Assembly (NCBI RefSeq): GCF_025630775.1 | Contig: NZ_JAOSZE010000008.1 | Span: 1-64,000 of the forward strand | Source of the DNA: Actinoplanes sp. KI2 | Lineage (GTDB): Bacteria > Actinomycetota > Actinomycetes > Mycobacteriales > Micromonosporaceae | DNA: 64,000 nt | Reading direction: 5' to 3' | In this document: positions 11,401 to 18,055 of the stretch, in pieces | Layout of the letters: every line of letters begins with the position of its first letter | Position numbering within the stretch: position 1 is the first letter of the stretch | Notes under the pieces: model-generated | Database searches by the model: none | What the model saw: the letters and a program-made list of their open reading frames with translations, nothing else | What the model was told of the DNA's origin: nothing | Position numbers and translations under genes: made by a program

Positions 11401-12208
11401 CTTCAAGGCCGCGGCGGCCGCCGGGCGCAAGAGCTTCTCGGGCGACACGCCTGTCCTCATGGCCGACGGCAATCACAAGAAATTCAAGAACGTCCGACTC
11501 GGCGACAAAGTCATCGCGACCGATCCGGAAACCGGCGCCCAAGGCCCGCGCGAGGTAACCGCGATCTTCGTACACCACGACGACCTGTACACGTTGGTGA
11601 TCGACGGCAAGCCCCTGACCACCACCGAAGACCACCCGTTCTGGAACGTCACCGACCACCGGTGGGAACGCGCCGACCAGCTCACCATCGGCGACCGGCT
11701 ACTATCTCCGGACGGCTCGACCGCACGCGTAGACGGCTTCACTTTCGCCACCCACCACGTGGCCGACGCCTACAACCTCACCGTCGACGACCTGCACACC
11801 TACTATGTGCTTGCAGGCACCGTGCCGGTACTTGTGCACAACGACGACGGTCGTTTTGGCTACCTCAACCGTCCTGGATACAGCAACTACGTGCTTATGG
11901 ACGCTAACGGCAGCGTCTATTACTCAGGGATGTTCGGGCCAGGCGACACGGCCACGGGTGTTCAATATCGCCACGCAAACAACGGCAATCGATTCAACCC
12001 AGCCAACGGCGACACCATGAGAGTAATGCCGGGCACGCGCACATACGGTGAGTCCCGGCTGATGGAACAACGCCTGGCCGAGCAGTACGGTACTATAATT
12101 GGCCGTGACGGAAGCAACTATCGTGGCAACCGCCAGAATCCCTTGGCAGGCGACAAGCTCGCTGAGTATGAAGGTTACGAACGTCGTCTCGGTGGAGGTT
12201 GCAAATGA
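5456..12208 (+). CDS. Rhs/YD-repeat polymorphic toxin with Hint domain and C-terminal nuclease-like toxin
   Basis: This 2250-residue protein has a signal peptide (RRLAGILAALVAATLAAEA), then an Rhs/SpvB-like N-terminal region and a long series of YD repeats (for example YTYDQRGRKIKAEDPDTG near residue 1270). The Rhs-associated core motif GARDYDPGLGRFVSADP lies near 1785-1800 and marks the shell end. Residues about 1990-2127 form a Hint (intein-like) domain running from SFSGDTPVLMADG to VPVLVHN; the usual N-terminal Cys is Ser here, and the terminal HN is kept. The last ~120 residues are the variable toxin: NYVLMDANGSVYYSG, QYRHAN, then ESRLMEQRLAEQYG and NYRGNRQNP, a pattern that fits a GIY-YIG/URI nuclease (Y-V-L, Y-S-G, R-H, Glu, Asn). 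That toxin call is inference. Hint cleavage would release the tip. GGGAG at 5443-5447 precedes the ATG. The final TGA overlaps the next start. Confidence 0.88.
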   Translation: MTKRDMRLVGRGTRRLAGILAALVAATLAAEAPGGPAAAADWTPPKPKQATGVPRHNAVHTTRPTWTAGAREVKGTPAVTWPAASTTTVSLADSRVRAGALAVSKAPAGRVGKVTVAVRDHAAATKAGVAGLILDVSRADGVRAAGQAEVTVDYSSFAHAYGGDWSSRLRLISLADGHELAGKNNTAASTVTALVPLAADGAAVSVALAAGPSGQDGTYAATSLSQAGTWQVSQQTGAFSWGQDLRMPPSLNGPGPKLSLSYSSLSVDGRTAGTNTQGSWIGDGWDMWPGYIERQYTACQEDKAAVGGAAANNASLNVGDLCWLKPEGNASFSLNGRATELVKSSGNTWKGVSDDGEKIELLKDASFGNGDDDGEYWKVTTTDGTQYSFGRNHGVGGATASTATNSTWTVPVYGNHPNEPGYTAGDFAGSRKTQGWRWNLDYVVDTHGNTMTLFYDKEQGAYGREGDPAKRTTYDRGGYVTSIEYGSRNDAASTVQAAAKVVFDTADRCASNCYTGTPPTPVQASWLDTPWDQYCAAAPCTTQLSPTFWTQKRLAQIRTQVYSGSGTTYTDVDQWALRHTYLQAGGNEGSPMWLAGVTHTGKVTTAGGTASTDPEIVFDPGSDPLANRVDGPADGRSSLFRYRIKAITTESGAQIVPTYSQTECTRSALPSPATNTSRCFPQWYGAPGEEPTLDWFHSYRVQRVDVYDNTGGFTHEQTNYDYLDAPVWHYEDSELVPEKKRTWGNFRGYSKVRVRTGLESGTQSATEYLYFRGMDGDKQTSGVRDVSVTDSQNVSIKDDDAYAGLLREQTTLLGAGGDWISGTITTPGKQGPTATSGPLKAYMTNTAMTRSRTKLSSGATRWVKTVKTYNTDNLVTQVDDLGDEATAADDRCARTSYARNSTTWILSAVKKTETVGVNCSATATLPDDMLSSTRITYDKDTNDWNTFLPVKGDVAKTEQIDSWTGTTPNWVQTGHAVYDANGRATDAYDALGHKTHTAYTPPLTGPVTQSAITDPMNHTVTTTLDRGLAVPTKIVDDNGLVTDMTYDGSGRLLGIWQPGRAKASYPNYPNTSYDYRLHNNAPTTVTTKALLPNGSNTYATTITLYDGQLRQRQTQSQAPGGGRVIADTVYDSRGLVDWSSIPYYDTNNNPPNTALAGGPGDPPAPATTVNVYDGANRNTAAIFKVGTAEKWRTTTAYAGERVDITPPAGGTATAAVTDARGHQIELRQYKSLADAGSTDPAKYDKTTYTYTGRDELATVTDPAGNTWKYTYDQRGRKIKAEDPDTGTTQMSYDNAGRLATTTSGRNITLAYIYDDAGRKTQLRLGSATGTLRAEWIYDGLTRGIGKLNKSIRYEGGQQYINEVTGFDTAGRPTGTKITIPSTEGTLCAAGGTTPCTFADTVTYRANGQIASTGLPAAADLPAETLLHGYNDVGASNGLLSTAQIYVNDVTYDKLGHLTQKIIGAELNRVWLNYTYEDHTGRLVAAKSIPELKPEIFNFAYQYDNAGNLTRIADQPAAGSSDTQCYSYDYLARLTEAWTPGSGDCAAAPTTAALGGAAPYWHSYQYAGPAGLAGSRTKETQHASTGDTVRDYTYPVQGGPAGSKPHAVTQVTTTGAATRTENYQYDAGGNTNCRPSGTASNTCPSAGSQTLTWNEEDKLASVTGGTSYVYDADGNRLIRRDATGTTLYLPDGTELRKTASAVNATRYYAGVATRTAAGVTWIAGDHHGTAEATVNASTLAVSRRRTLPFGNERGATTGTWPTFMDKGFVGGTKEPNGLTHLGARDYDPGLGRFVSADPVQDLNDPQQWNGYAYANNSPGTSSDPSGLMFDKDHNDQRAKPPKTNGGGGGGGGQDEGDDVGTASVESSLTGDEYTCISGYFCFDGRSVTNSTNYIAAYNAELARLKNQYHLTNFRDDQYAEAMLAACGIPPENCNSQLYNQLQNLWGDKAVRAKEAHDGVSQAKVAEASFFAAVTFVAGLPSCVFKAAAAAGRKSFSGDTPVLMADGNHKKFKNVRLGDKVIATDPETGAQGPREVTAIFVHHDDLYTLVIDGKPLTTTEDHPFWNVTDHRWERADQLTIGDRLLSPDGSTARVDGFTFATHHVADAYNLTVDDLHTYYVLAGTVPVLVHNDDGRFGYLNRPGYSNYVLMDANGSVYYSGMFGPGDTATGVQYRHANNGNRFNPANGDTMRVMPGTRTYGESRLMEQRLAEQYGTIIGRDGSNYRGNRQNPLAGDKLAEYEGYERRLGGGCK

Positions 12209-13095
12209 ACGAGCAGTTGTTCTCTGCAGAGACACGTAATGAGGCCCAACAAGGCCTTGCTCGCGTCATGACTTCCTTTGTTGAAGAAATCGGCAGTAAG
12301 CCGACCCTCGCGGAATTCCTCGACGTTCTCGGGGCTAGCGTGCCGACAAATAGCGAGTCTGTCGAAGCTGTAACCCTTCCGATGCGGTTCAAAGTGAAGC
12401 TCAAGGGGAATCGCCGCTATGAGAGTGAAACGTCTCGTACCTTCCTCCTGAACGACGCCACATTCGTTCATGCTGCTGACTTTCTAGAGTTCTTTGCGAC
12501 GCGAATTAGCGCAGCGTATGGCAGGCCTGCCTCGCCGCGGGACTTTGCCGCGGGTGTCCTGGACCTGTTGAAATCTATGAACACGTCCTTTCAAGATATT
12601 GCAGCACATGAAGTTCATTCTATTGCTGCGCAGTCCTCTAAACGGAGCACCAAGGCGGCAGTGGGAGATATTCTTGCCATTCCGATGCGAGGCGCGCGAT
12701 ATCGTATGTCAGTAGTCGTAGCACGGAACAGGTTCGGCACGGCGCTTGGTCTCTTTGATGGAGCATCGGAAGTGCCGCGTGTGGGTGCGAGTCGGCGTCG
12801 GGGGCCCGTGCTCTACACGGATGATCAACTTATTGCCAAAGGCGCATGGATTATTGTCGGTCACGAGGATTCGTTACTTTCTTTGTTCCCGGCCGAGCCT
12901 GAAATATATCATTCTCCAGATCCGATATTTCCGAATACTCAGATCGGTGAGTTCGGGGCGGCCGAATCTCCAAGTGGTGAGTTGCGGCAGATAGGCAGAG
13001 AAGAAGCAAGTCAAGTGGGTTTGTTGGACAACACCTACAGGCAGATCTACCTTAGTACGTATCTGAATCAATTGGTCGACGAGAATCAGCTTTGA
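12205..13095 (+). CDS. probable cognate immunity protein with Imm26-like domain
   Basis: A 296-residue cytoplasmic protein whose ATG overlaps the Rhs stop (ATGA), with GGTGGAGG at 12191-12198 as ribosome site inside the toxin gene. Overlap and position directly after the toxin tip are the standard toxin-immunity arrangement. The middle part, around residues 150-190, reads VGDILAIPMRGARYRMSVVV ... GLFDG, which resembles the Imm26 fold signature (GDI-aIPl-g-Y ... G-fd). The N-terminal 140 residues match nothing I recognise. Base composition is clearly lower in GC than the flanks, as is the toxin tip, which supports recent acquisition of the pair as a cassette. The expected role is to bind and neutralise the Rhs C-terminal toxin in the producing cell. 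The Imm26 assignment is moderate; the immunity role rests mainly on context. Confidence 0.7.
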   Translation: MNEQLFSAETRNEAQQGLARVMTSFVEEIGSKPTLAEFLDVLGASVPTNSESVEAVTLPMRFKVKLKGNRRYESETSRTFLLNDATFVHAADFLEFFATRISAAYGRPASPRDFAAGVLDLLKSMNTSFQDIAAHEVHSIAAQSSKRSTKAAVGDILAIPMRGARYRMSVVVARNRFGTALGLFDGASEVPRVGASRRRGPVLYTDDQLIAKGAWIIVGHEDSLLSLFPAEPEIYHSPDPIFPNTQIGEFGAAESPSGELRQIGREEASQVGLLDNTYRQIYLSTYLNQLVDENQL

Positions 13096-13717
13096 CGAAA
13101 GGTTCGCTAGCGGGTGTGCAAGTCGGGGTGCGGCTCGCTATTGGTTGCTCTGGGCGGAGGTCGCACTATGAAGCGTATCCGTATCGCTCCGGTGCGCGCC
13201 GTAGGGCGTTGTTGCGCGCCCGAGTTGCTGCTCACGTACTACTGTCACATGCCCGATTCAGGCTGAACTGGGCGCGGCTTCACAGCCTTGACCAGCAAGC
13301 ACCTGGCGGACGAGCGGCCCGGGACCGAGGCCGCACGCAGTTTCGGCAGAACATGTTTCCGGATTGAAGGTCCGCGGGGGTCATTGCTGGGCAGTCCAAA
13401 GTCGAGTGCCGGCCGCACGCCGACACCAACCGCAGACCGACTACTTTCCGCGACCAACGAAGACACCGACAAACACACGGTCCCGTGCACAGATTGTTGA
13501 TATGCAAGTCGTGAGGCCCCAAAATCGGGGCGCGCAGTGCCTTGATCACTCTGCGTATCAGGCGCTATGCGGCCCGCCGGGGCGAAGGTGAACGAAGTTC
13601 ACCCGCATGATGCCGATGACACTGAGTAGGCAAATCAGGAAAACTGATGTCTTGCGCTTGGGGACTCGCAAGCGACGTATCATTTGCAGCCGAATCGGGA
13701 CCGACGAATGGAAAGCT
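13096..13717. other. 622-base gene-free interval in the island
   Basis: No reading frame here has protein-like composition. It is likely decayed DNA between the toxin-immunity pair and the lipoprotein gene. One exact inverted repeat, GGTGAAC-gaa-GTTCACC at 13587-13603, lies 115 bases before the next gene and could be an operator or a short hairpin. No second copy of the tRNA repeat was seen here. Confidence 0.4.
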
Positions 13718-14143
13718 ATGAGTAGGTGTTATTGGATCGTCGTTGTGCTCGCCCTGACGGGCATAACGGCCTGCGGCAAGCAGTCGGGAGCAACAGCCGG
13801 CCGTAACCAGTCGAGCGCCTCGGCGGCTGCGCCGCCCTCGGCGACCGCGAATTCGTCCATCGGGCTTCCTGCCCCTACTTTGCCAGGTAGCTTGTCGCCG
13901 CCCGACCGGACGGACGAGGAGAACGCTCAGCAGGCCTGGCTTCGAGCGATGTGGGAGTACGACAGGTTCCTCGTCAGCGACGGACCCACCGCCTTGGAGC
14001 GCGCAGACCAGCTCTGCCTTGACTTGCGAAAAGAGACGAGCGAGGCGCGGGCCGAACGAGACGCCGCGAAGCTGTTCGAGGTAGATAGCGTCAAGGCCAA
14101 GAAGATTGTCACGATAACCAAGTCCACGCGGTGTCCGATCTGA
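13718..14143 (+). CDS. small putative lipoprotein, unknown function
   Basis: Translation from the ATG at 13718 gives 141 residues. It starts with a short basic N-region, a hydrophobic stretch (WIVVVLALTG) and the lipobox ITAC, so Cys at about residue 19 would be lipidated after cleavage. A Ser/Ala/Pro-rich linker (residues 25-60) leads to a helical domain with DEENAQQAWLRAMWEYDRF and a C-terminal Lys-rich end. It would sit on the outer face of the membrane. I do not recognise the family. Its place in the cargo, downstream of the toxin and immunity genes, could mean an accessory or an additional immunity role, which is speculation. An upstream in-frame start at 13607 is possible but would bury the signal sequence. 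Confidence 0.6.
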   Translation: MSRCYWIVVVLALTGITACGKQSGATAGRNQSSASAAAPPSATANSSIGLPAPTLPGSLSPPDRTDEENAQQAWLRAMWEYDRFLVSDGPTALERADQLCLDLRKETSEARAERDAAKLFEVDSVKAKKIVTITKSTRCPI

Positions 14144-14144
14144 G

Positions 14145-14860
14145 ACCTACGTGGCACGACTCGATACCGGCCGCCCCTCCGGTTGCAGGAAGACCAGCCC
14201 AGCCGGCTGCCAGGCGATGTCGGCGTCACGCAGCTAGCCGTTGGCAGCGCTGATGCCGACGCAGGACCGCGTTGGTGGCCGTGTCCATGGCGATGGTGCG
14301 GTGCCCGGTGGCGGTCTTCGGCCAGTCAAGGTATGGGCGGCCGCGCACGTGGGCGATTTGCTGACTGACCGTCAGCCTCCCCTCGGCCAGGTCAACGTCG
14401 GTCCAACGCAGTGCGCACAGTTCGCCGCGGCGCAGCCCAGGCAGCGCGGTCAGCCACCACAAGGCGAACAACGAGTCGTCGCGGACGAAGACCAGGAAGC
14501 CGGCCAGCTGCGCCGGCGTCCACACCGCCACCGCCGGACACTGTCCGTCACACCGCCATTCCTTCACTCGGGCTGTCGTCCAGGGTTGTGGCCGGTGCCG
14601 TTGCGGCCGGGGCAGCAGGACCACCCGGGCCGGATTGATTTGCAGCAGCCCGTCGCGGATGGCCATGTTCAGTGCGCGGCGCAGGGTGGCCCGGATCCGT
14701 TGCAGGGTCACCGCGGCCATCGGCGTCCCGTGTTTGGTGGGTTGCCCGGCAATGAACGTGAACATGTCTTCGATGTGCCCGGCCCGCAGCGCGGTGGGTG
14801 GGGAGCGGCCGAGATACGGGATCAGATACCGGTGTACGTGGATGCTGCGCGATGACCAAC
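14145..14860 (-). pseudogene. second tyrosine integrase remnant, truncated at both ends
   Basis: Reading on the minus strand from about 14860, the sequence opens in the middle of the core-binding domain (HVHRYLIPYLGRSPP), passes TLQRIRATLRRALNMAI and the box-I motif ALPGLRRGELCALRW, and reaches a stop at 14226. Past that TAG the same frame continues as LRDADIAWQPAGLVFLQPEG, so the stop is an in-frame nonsense change. The C-terminal HxxR and Tyr motifs are absent. The protein is of the same subfamily as the integrase at 470-1694 (shared VAVWTPAQL) but is not a duplicate. Its 5' end is cut exactly where the next gene on the plus strand begins. It suggests that more than one integrative element contributed to the island. 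Confidence 0.8.
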
Positions 14861-15637
14861 GTTGATATTGGCGAACCGCCGCCGCAGACGTTGCCCATGC
14901 GGCCGGACGAGTACCGCGGCGGGCCGATCGATCTCGCAGTTCTCGACGGTACAGACTGGGCCGCCCTCGACCGCGGCCCAGGGGACAGGAGCCTGCCGGA
15001 GCTCGTACGGGCACTTGTCACTGCGCGTGACGATGAAGGCGAGTGGGAATACCTCATGTGGTCTGAGCTCATGGGAGCTGTAGTCGATCAAGGCGACTGC
15101 TTTCCAGCCACGGTCGCCTTAGTGCCAATTCTCGCAGGGTTGGCCACCTCATCGGGGCTCACCGCATCGCGGCGGCTCGATCTCCACATGGCCCTGGTCG
15201 TGATCGCCGGACGGGCACTTGCCGAGGCAGTCGATGTTTCGCCGGCGCAGGTCGATCAGTGGGCGGCCAAGGTCCATGCCACCGTCGGAGAGGTGGTGCC
15301 GAGGCTCCTGCAACGGTGGCGATACCAGCCGGTCGCCATTCAGTTCCCGCTGGCCGTTCTGGCGGGCCTCTATCCTGAACAAGGATCCACTTCGGCGAGT
15401 GAGGTCGACCGTCTGGCCCAAGAATTGGCTGGAACACAACCCGGAGCATACCTAGATTTGGCGTATGCCCTGCTACAGAGGGATGAAATCGCTGCCGTGA
15501 CAACGGCTCGGCGCATCCTTTCCTGGGATGAACAGATAGACCCAAGCCTCCTCGACCCACCTGGCCTACCTGCTGCCTTGGTCTGCGGTCACCTCCTTCA
15601 ACAGGGGGCGATGGGAATTGCTAGCAACCACGAATAG
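14852..15637 (+). CDS. HEAT-like hypothetical protein, possible immunity protein
   Basis: From ATG 14852 the product has 261 residues, no signal peptide and no membrane segment. The pattern LPELVRALVTARDDEGEWEY followed by VVDQGDCFPATVALVPILAGLA resembles the alpha-helical repeat proteins often found near polymorphic toxin genes in actinobacteria, in which one helix pair carries the motif HQGT..ATP.AVPFL. These are thought to be immunity proteins, but I cannot name a defined Imm family. A longer in-frame start at 14798 would read through integrase-derived sequence, so the later ATG is preferred. The start coincides with the cut end of the integrase remnant, which suggests that recombination brought this gene in. 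It may be an orphan immunity gene. Confidence 0.6.
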   Translation: MTNVDIGEPPPQTLPMRPDEYRGGPIDLAVLDGTDWAALDRGPGDRSLPELVRALVTARDDEGEWEYLMWSELMGAVVDQGDCFPATVALVPILAGLATSSGLTASRRLDLHMALVVIAGRALAEAVDVSPAQVDQWAAKVHATVGEVVPRLLQRWRYQPVAIQFPLAVLAGLYPEQGSTSASEVDRLAQELAGTQPGAYLDLAYALLQRDEIAAVTTARRILSWDEQIDPSLLDPPGLPAALVCGHLLQQGAMGIASNHE

Positions 15638-15650
15638 CGTGGAGAAATTG

Positions 15651-16164
15651 TCAAATCCTGTGGTTGACGCAGGCTGCGCGTAGCCAGTGATCGAGGACTG
15701 CGAAGTCATCGTCCGTGAGGCCTCGTGACGACACGACGTGATGAGGAGGGCTCGGCCGGGATGGTGCGCGGACACCCAGTTCCGATCGGCGTCGGTGATC
15801 TCGTCGTCGATCCAGGCGAACGGACGTCCATCCGCCCACATCACCACGGTGCGGGTCGTCCAGTGAAGTCCCAACCAGCGGTCTTCACGCTCGTGCGTCC
15901 GAGGGCTCCGACCAGAGCACGACCGGTAGGCGTGGCAGCCCGATCCGAGGTGCGATCCCAGCGTTCGCCTCCTCTTCCCAGGTCGTGGCCCAGACCAGCT
16001 GGCATGGCAGCGCCGCCAGACGATGCCCGGCCTGTGGGTCGAGCCGCGCCAGGTGCGAGGTCGACGCGTCACCTGACGGTTTGCGCTGCGGGCCGTCGCC
16101 GAACGGCAGGAGCGGCCCGTCGACGTCGAGGGAACAGCAGTGGGCGCTCCGCGGGGTCGGTCAT
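15651..16164 (-). pseudogene. HAD-domain protein, frameshifted
   Basis: Joined across frames, the minus strand encodes a nearly complete HAD-like protein of about 165 residues, a type common in actinomycetes: MTDPAERPLLF then LDVDGPLLPFGDGPQRKP (the DxDG nucleophile motif), then LPCQLVWATTWEEEANAG, then RWLGLHWTTRTVVMWADG, WIDDEITDADRNWV and finally RGLTDDDFAVLDHWLRAA. At least three shifts break it: near 16133 (an extra C in TTCCCTCGAC), near 15898 and near 15745. Each part is well conserved, so the damage is recent or reflects base-calling errors. The function of these HAD proteins is unknown. Its ATG at 16164 overlaps the stop of the transposase remnant (ATGA), probably by chance of insertion. 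Confidence 0.8.
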
Positions 16165-17137
16165 GCCGCGGCGACCTGTTCGCGTTCGACGAGCACGCCC
16201 TTGTCGAATCGGGCCCCGGCGCGCACGAGAGCGACCAGGTGAGGCGCGTTGACCGCGCGCCAGCGTTGCTGGGCGGACTCTATGAGCTTGAACGTCATTG
16301 CGGGAGCGGCCGCGCGGGATCCGGCACCGCGGGTGACCTTGGTGCGCAGCCGCACGGTAACGAACGTCGACTCGATCGGGTTGGTCGTTCGCAGGTGGAT
16401 CCAGTGCTCGGCCGGATAGCCGTAAAACGCCAGCAACACGCCCTGGTCGTCGACGACCTTCGCGACGGCCTTCGGGAGCTTCGCCGCGTACTGCTTGGCG
16501 AAGGCCCGCACGGCGGCGCCGGCGTGTTCCTTGTCCTGGGCGTTGTAGATGTCCGCGAGGGCGTTCTTCGCCGCGGGCTGCGCGGATTTCGGCAGGGCAT
16601 CCAGAACATTCGCCGCTTTTGTGCACCCAGCACCGCTGTTCCCGACTCTCGGGGAACACCTCGCGCAGCGCCTTCCAGAACCCCAGCGCCCCATCACCGA
16701 CAGCGAGCATCGGGGCGCGCATCCCACGCCGGGCGGCATCGCGTAGCAGATTCGACCACGACTCACCGGACTCCCGGTAGCCGGCGTCCAGGGCTATCAA
16801 CTCTTGCTGCCGTCGGCCCGAACCCCCACCATAACCAGAACACACGCCTTGGCCTCGTCCAGGCGGACCCTCAGATGCACCCCGTCGGCCCAGACGTAGA
16901 GGAAGTCGGTCTTCGACAGATCACGACCCTGGAACGCCTTTTGGTCCTCGCTCCACTGCGCCGTCAGCTGGCTGACAGTCGCCGACGACAACCCGGCCGC
17001 CGATCCCAGGAACTGCTCCAGCGCCGGGACGAAGTCCCCAGTCGACAGGCCATGCAGATACAGCAGCGGCAACACCTCGGAGAATTCGGCGTCTTGCGGG
17101 CCCACGGTGGCAGGATCGCCGTGGAGAACCGCTTACG
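16161..17137 (-). pseudogene. IS256-family (mutator) transposase remnant
   Basis: Pieces in more than one frame assemble into the C-terminal three quarters of an actinobacterial IS256-type transposase: ERKRFSTAILPPWARK, EVLPLLYLHGLSTGDFVPAL, VWADGVHLRVRLDEAKA, APMLAVGDGALGFWKAL, then ANVLDALPKSAQPAAK and HWIHLRTTNPIESTFVTV, ending EREQVAAA. The DDE residues appear to be present in the pieces (the Asp of WADG, the Asp of VGDGALG, the Glu of NPIESTF), but frameshifts near 17100, 16800 and 16630 break the gene. The N-terminal region is missing from this strand. Terminal inverted repeats were not identified. Confidence 0.85.
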
Positions 17138-17213
17138 CTCCCCAGGCGCCGAACGGCTCGCTGATCGATGAGATCGTCCGGGAAGGTGCCCGGCGGATGC
17201 TGGCCGCGGCGTG
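17136..17213 (+). pseudogene. inverted N-terminal fragment of the IS256-type transposase
   Basis: On the plus strand this stretch reads APQAPNGSLIDEIVREGARRM followed by LAAA and a stop. This closely matches the usual N-terminus of the same transposase subfamily (SLIDEIVREGARRMLAAA then LEAEV). It abuts the minus-strand part of the gene head to head, with about 80 codons missing between them. An inversion plus deletion inside one element, or two insertions in opposite orientation, would explain it. Confidence 0.6.
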
Positions 17214-17458
17214 ACCCTGCGCGTCTGTGGCGACTTCGTGTCGGCCTGGGTGCTCCGTGGGTGCTCGGATGTTCCGGACCTGGGACGGATTGTCCGAGGG
17301 CGTGGCGGATAGGTCGCCAGGCCACCGCGCTCAATGTCTCACGCTCAGCGGTGACGCGCCTGACCTGGTAGTACTCGGCACGGCCTGCTGGACTCGGCGG
17401 CGACAATCCGGACGAAGCTCAATAACCGTCTTTAGGGCGTGGAAAGTGCCATACTGCA

Positions 17459-17505
17459 GACTTTTATTCCTTAGGTTCGGGGTTCGAGTCCCCGGCGGCC
17501 CACCA
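17459..17505 (+). repeat. attR: right direct repeat, 3' fragment of tRNA-Lys
   Basis: Positions 17468-17505 repeat the last 38 bases of the tRNA-Lys gene exactly, including CCA. Upstream, nine more bases match (GACTTTTA) with one change, A to T at 17467. The 5' half of a tRNA is absent (the preceding bases do not pair with the acceptor strand), so this copy cannot make a tRNA. It marks the right boundary of a 17.1 kb island, and 17506 onward should be the original chromosome. Confidence 0.9.
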
Positions 17506-18055
17506 CTACATGGCAGGGCGGATAGCCGAACATCGAAGTCCATCGTGGCTGATGTGAGGCATATGTGGGTCACGGTCGTGGCCCACTGCCCGCAGGGCGG
17601 TCGCCGGGGCTCGAGCTCCGGATCTTGGGATTGAAGTTCTCCTCTGCTGTTGGGAGTGAGCAACTTTGATCACCGGGCGGAACCTTAAGATCGGGATCGT
17701 GCAAGGCGGTGACCGAGCAGGCGTGCCAGGCCGGCACACCGGGTGGGCAGGCGTGCGGTTCGGCGACCGGACGGGTGGAGCACGGCCCCGGTGCGGGCAG
17801 CCAGGTGGTTGTGGATCTGCCGCAAGGTCCGGGCGCGCCGCAGCTTCGTCGGTGACGGCGTGGTGCTGCTGTACCTGCCCGGCGCGGCCACGCCACGCGG
17901 CCGCCGCGCACTGAACCGGATACCCAGGTGAAACGTATGGACAGATACGGCGCGTTCGGTCGGCCGGCGCGGTCGGCCGGTGATCCTTGGACCGGCGGCC
18001 CGCCAGCGCCGTCCGTCCGGATCGGACATGTCACCCCGGCAGCGTGGAGCAGTTT
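17506..18055. other. 550-base interval without a convincing gene
   Basis: This is chromosome just outside the island. All frames show only the arginine- and proline-rich translations typical of non-coding high-GC DNA, and no family is recognisable. It may hold a decayed gene and must contain the promoter of the permease that follows. No Zur-like palindrome was seen here. Confidence 0.4.

Noticed and set aside
13280..13549. Several short frames in the interval after the immunity gene, considered as a second immunity gene
   Set aside because: No ribosome sites, mixed composition and no recognisable motif.
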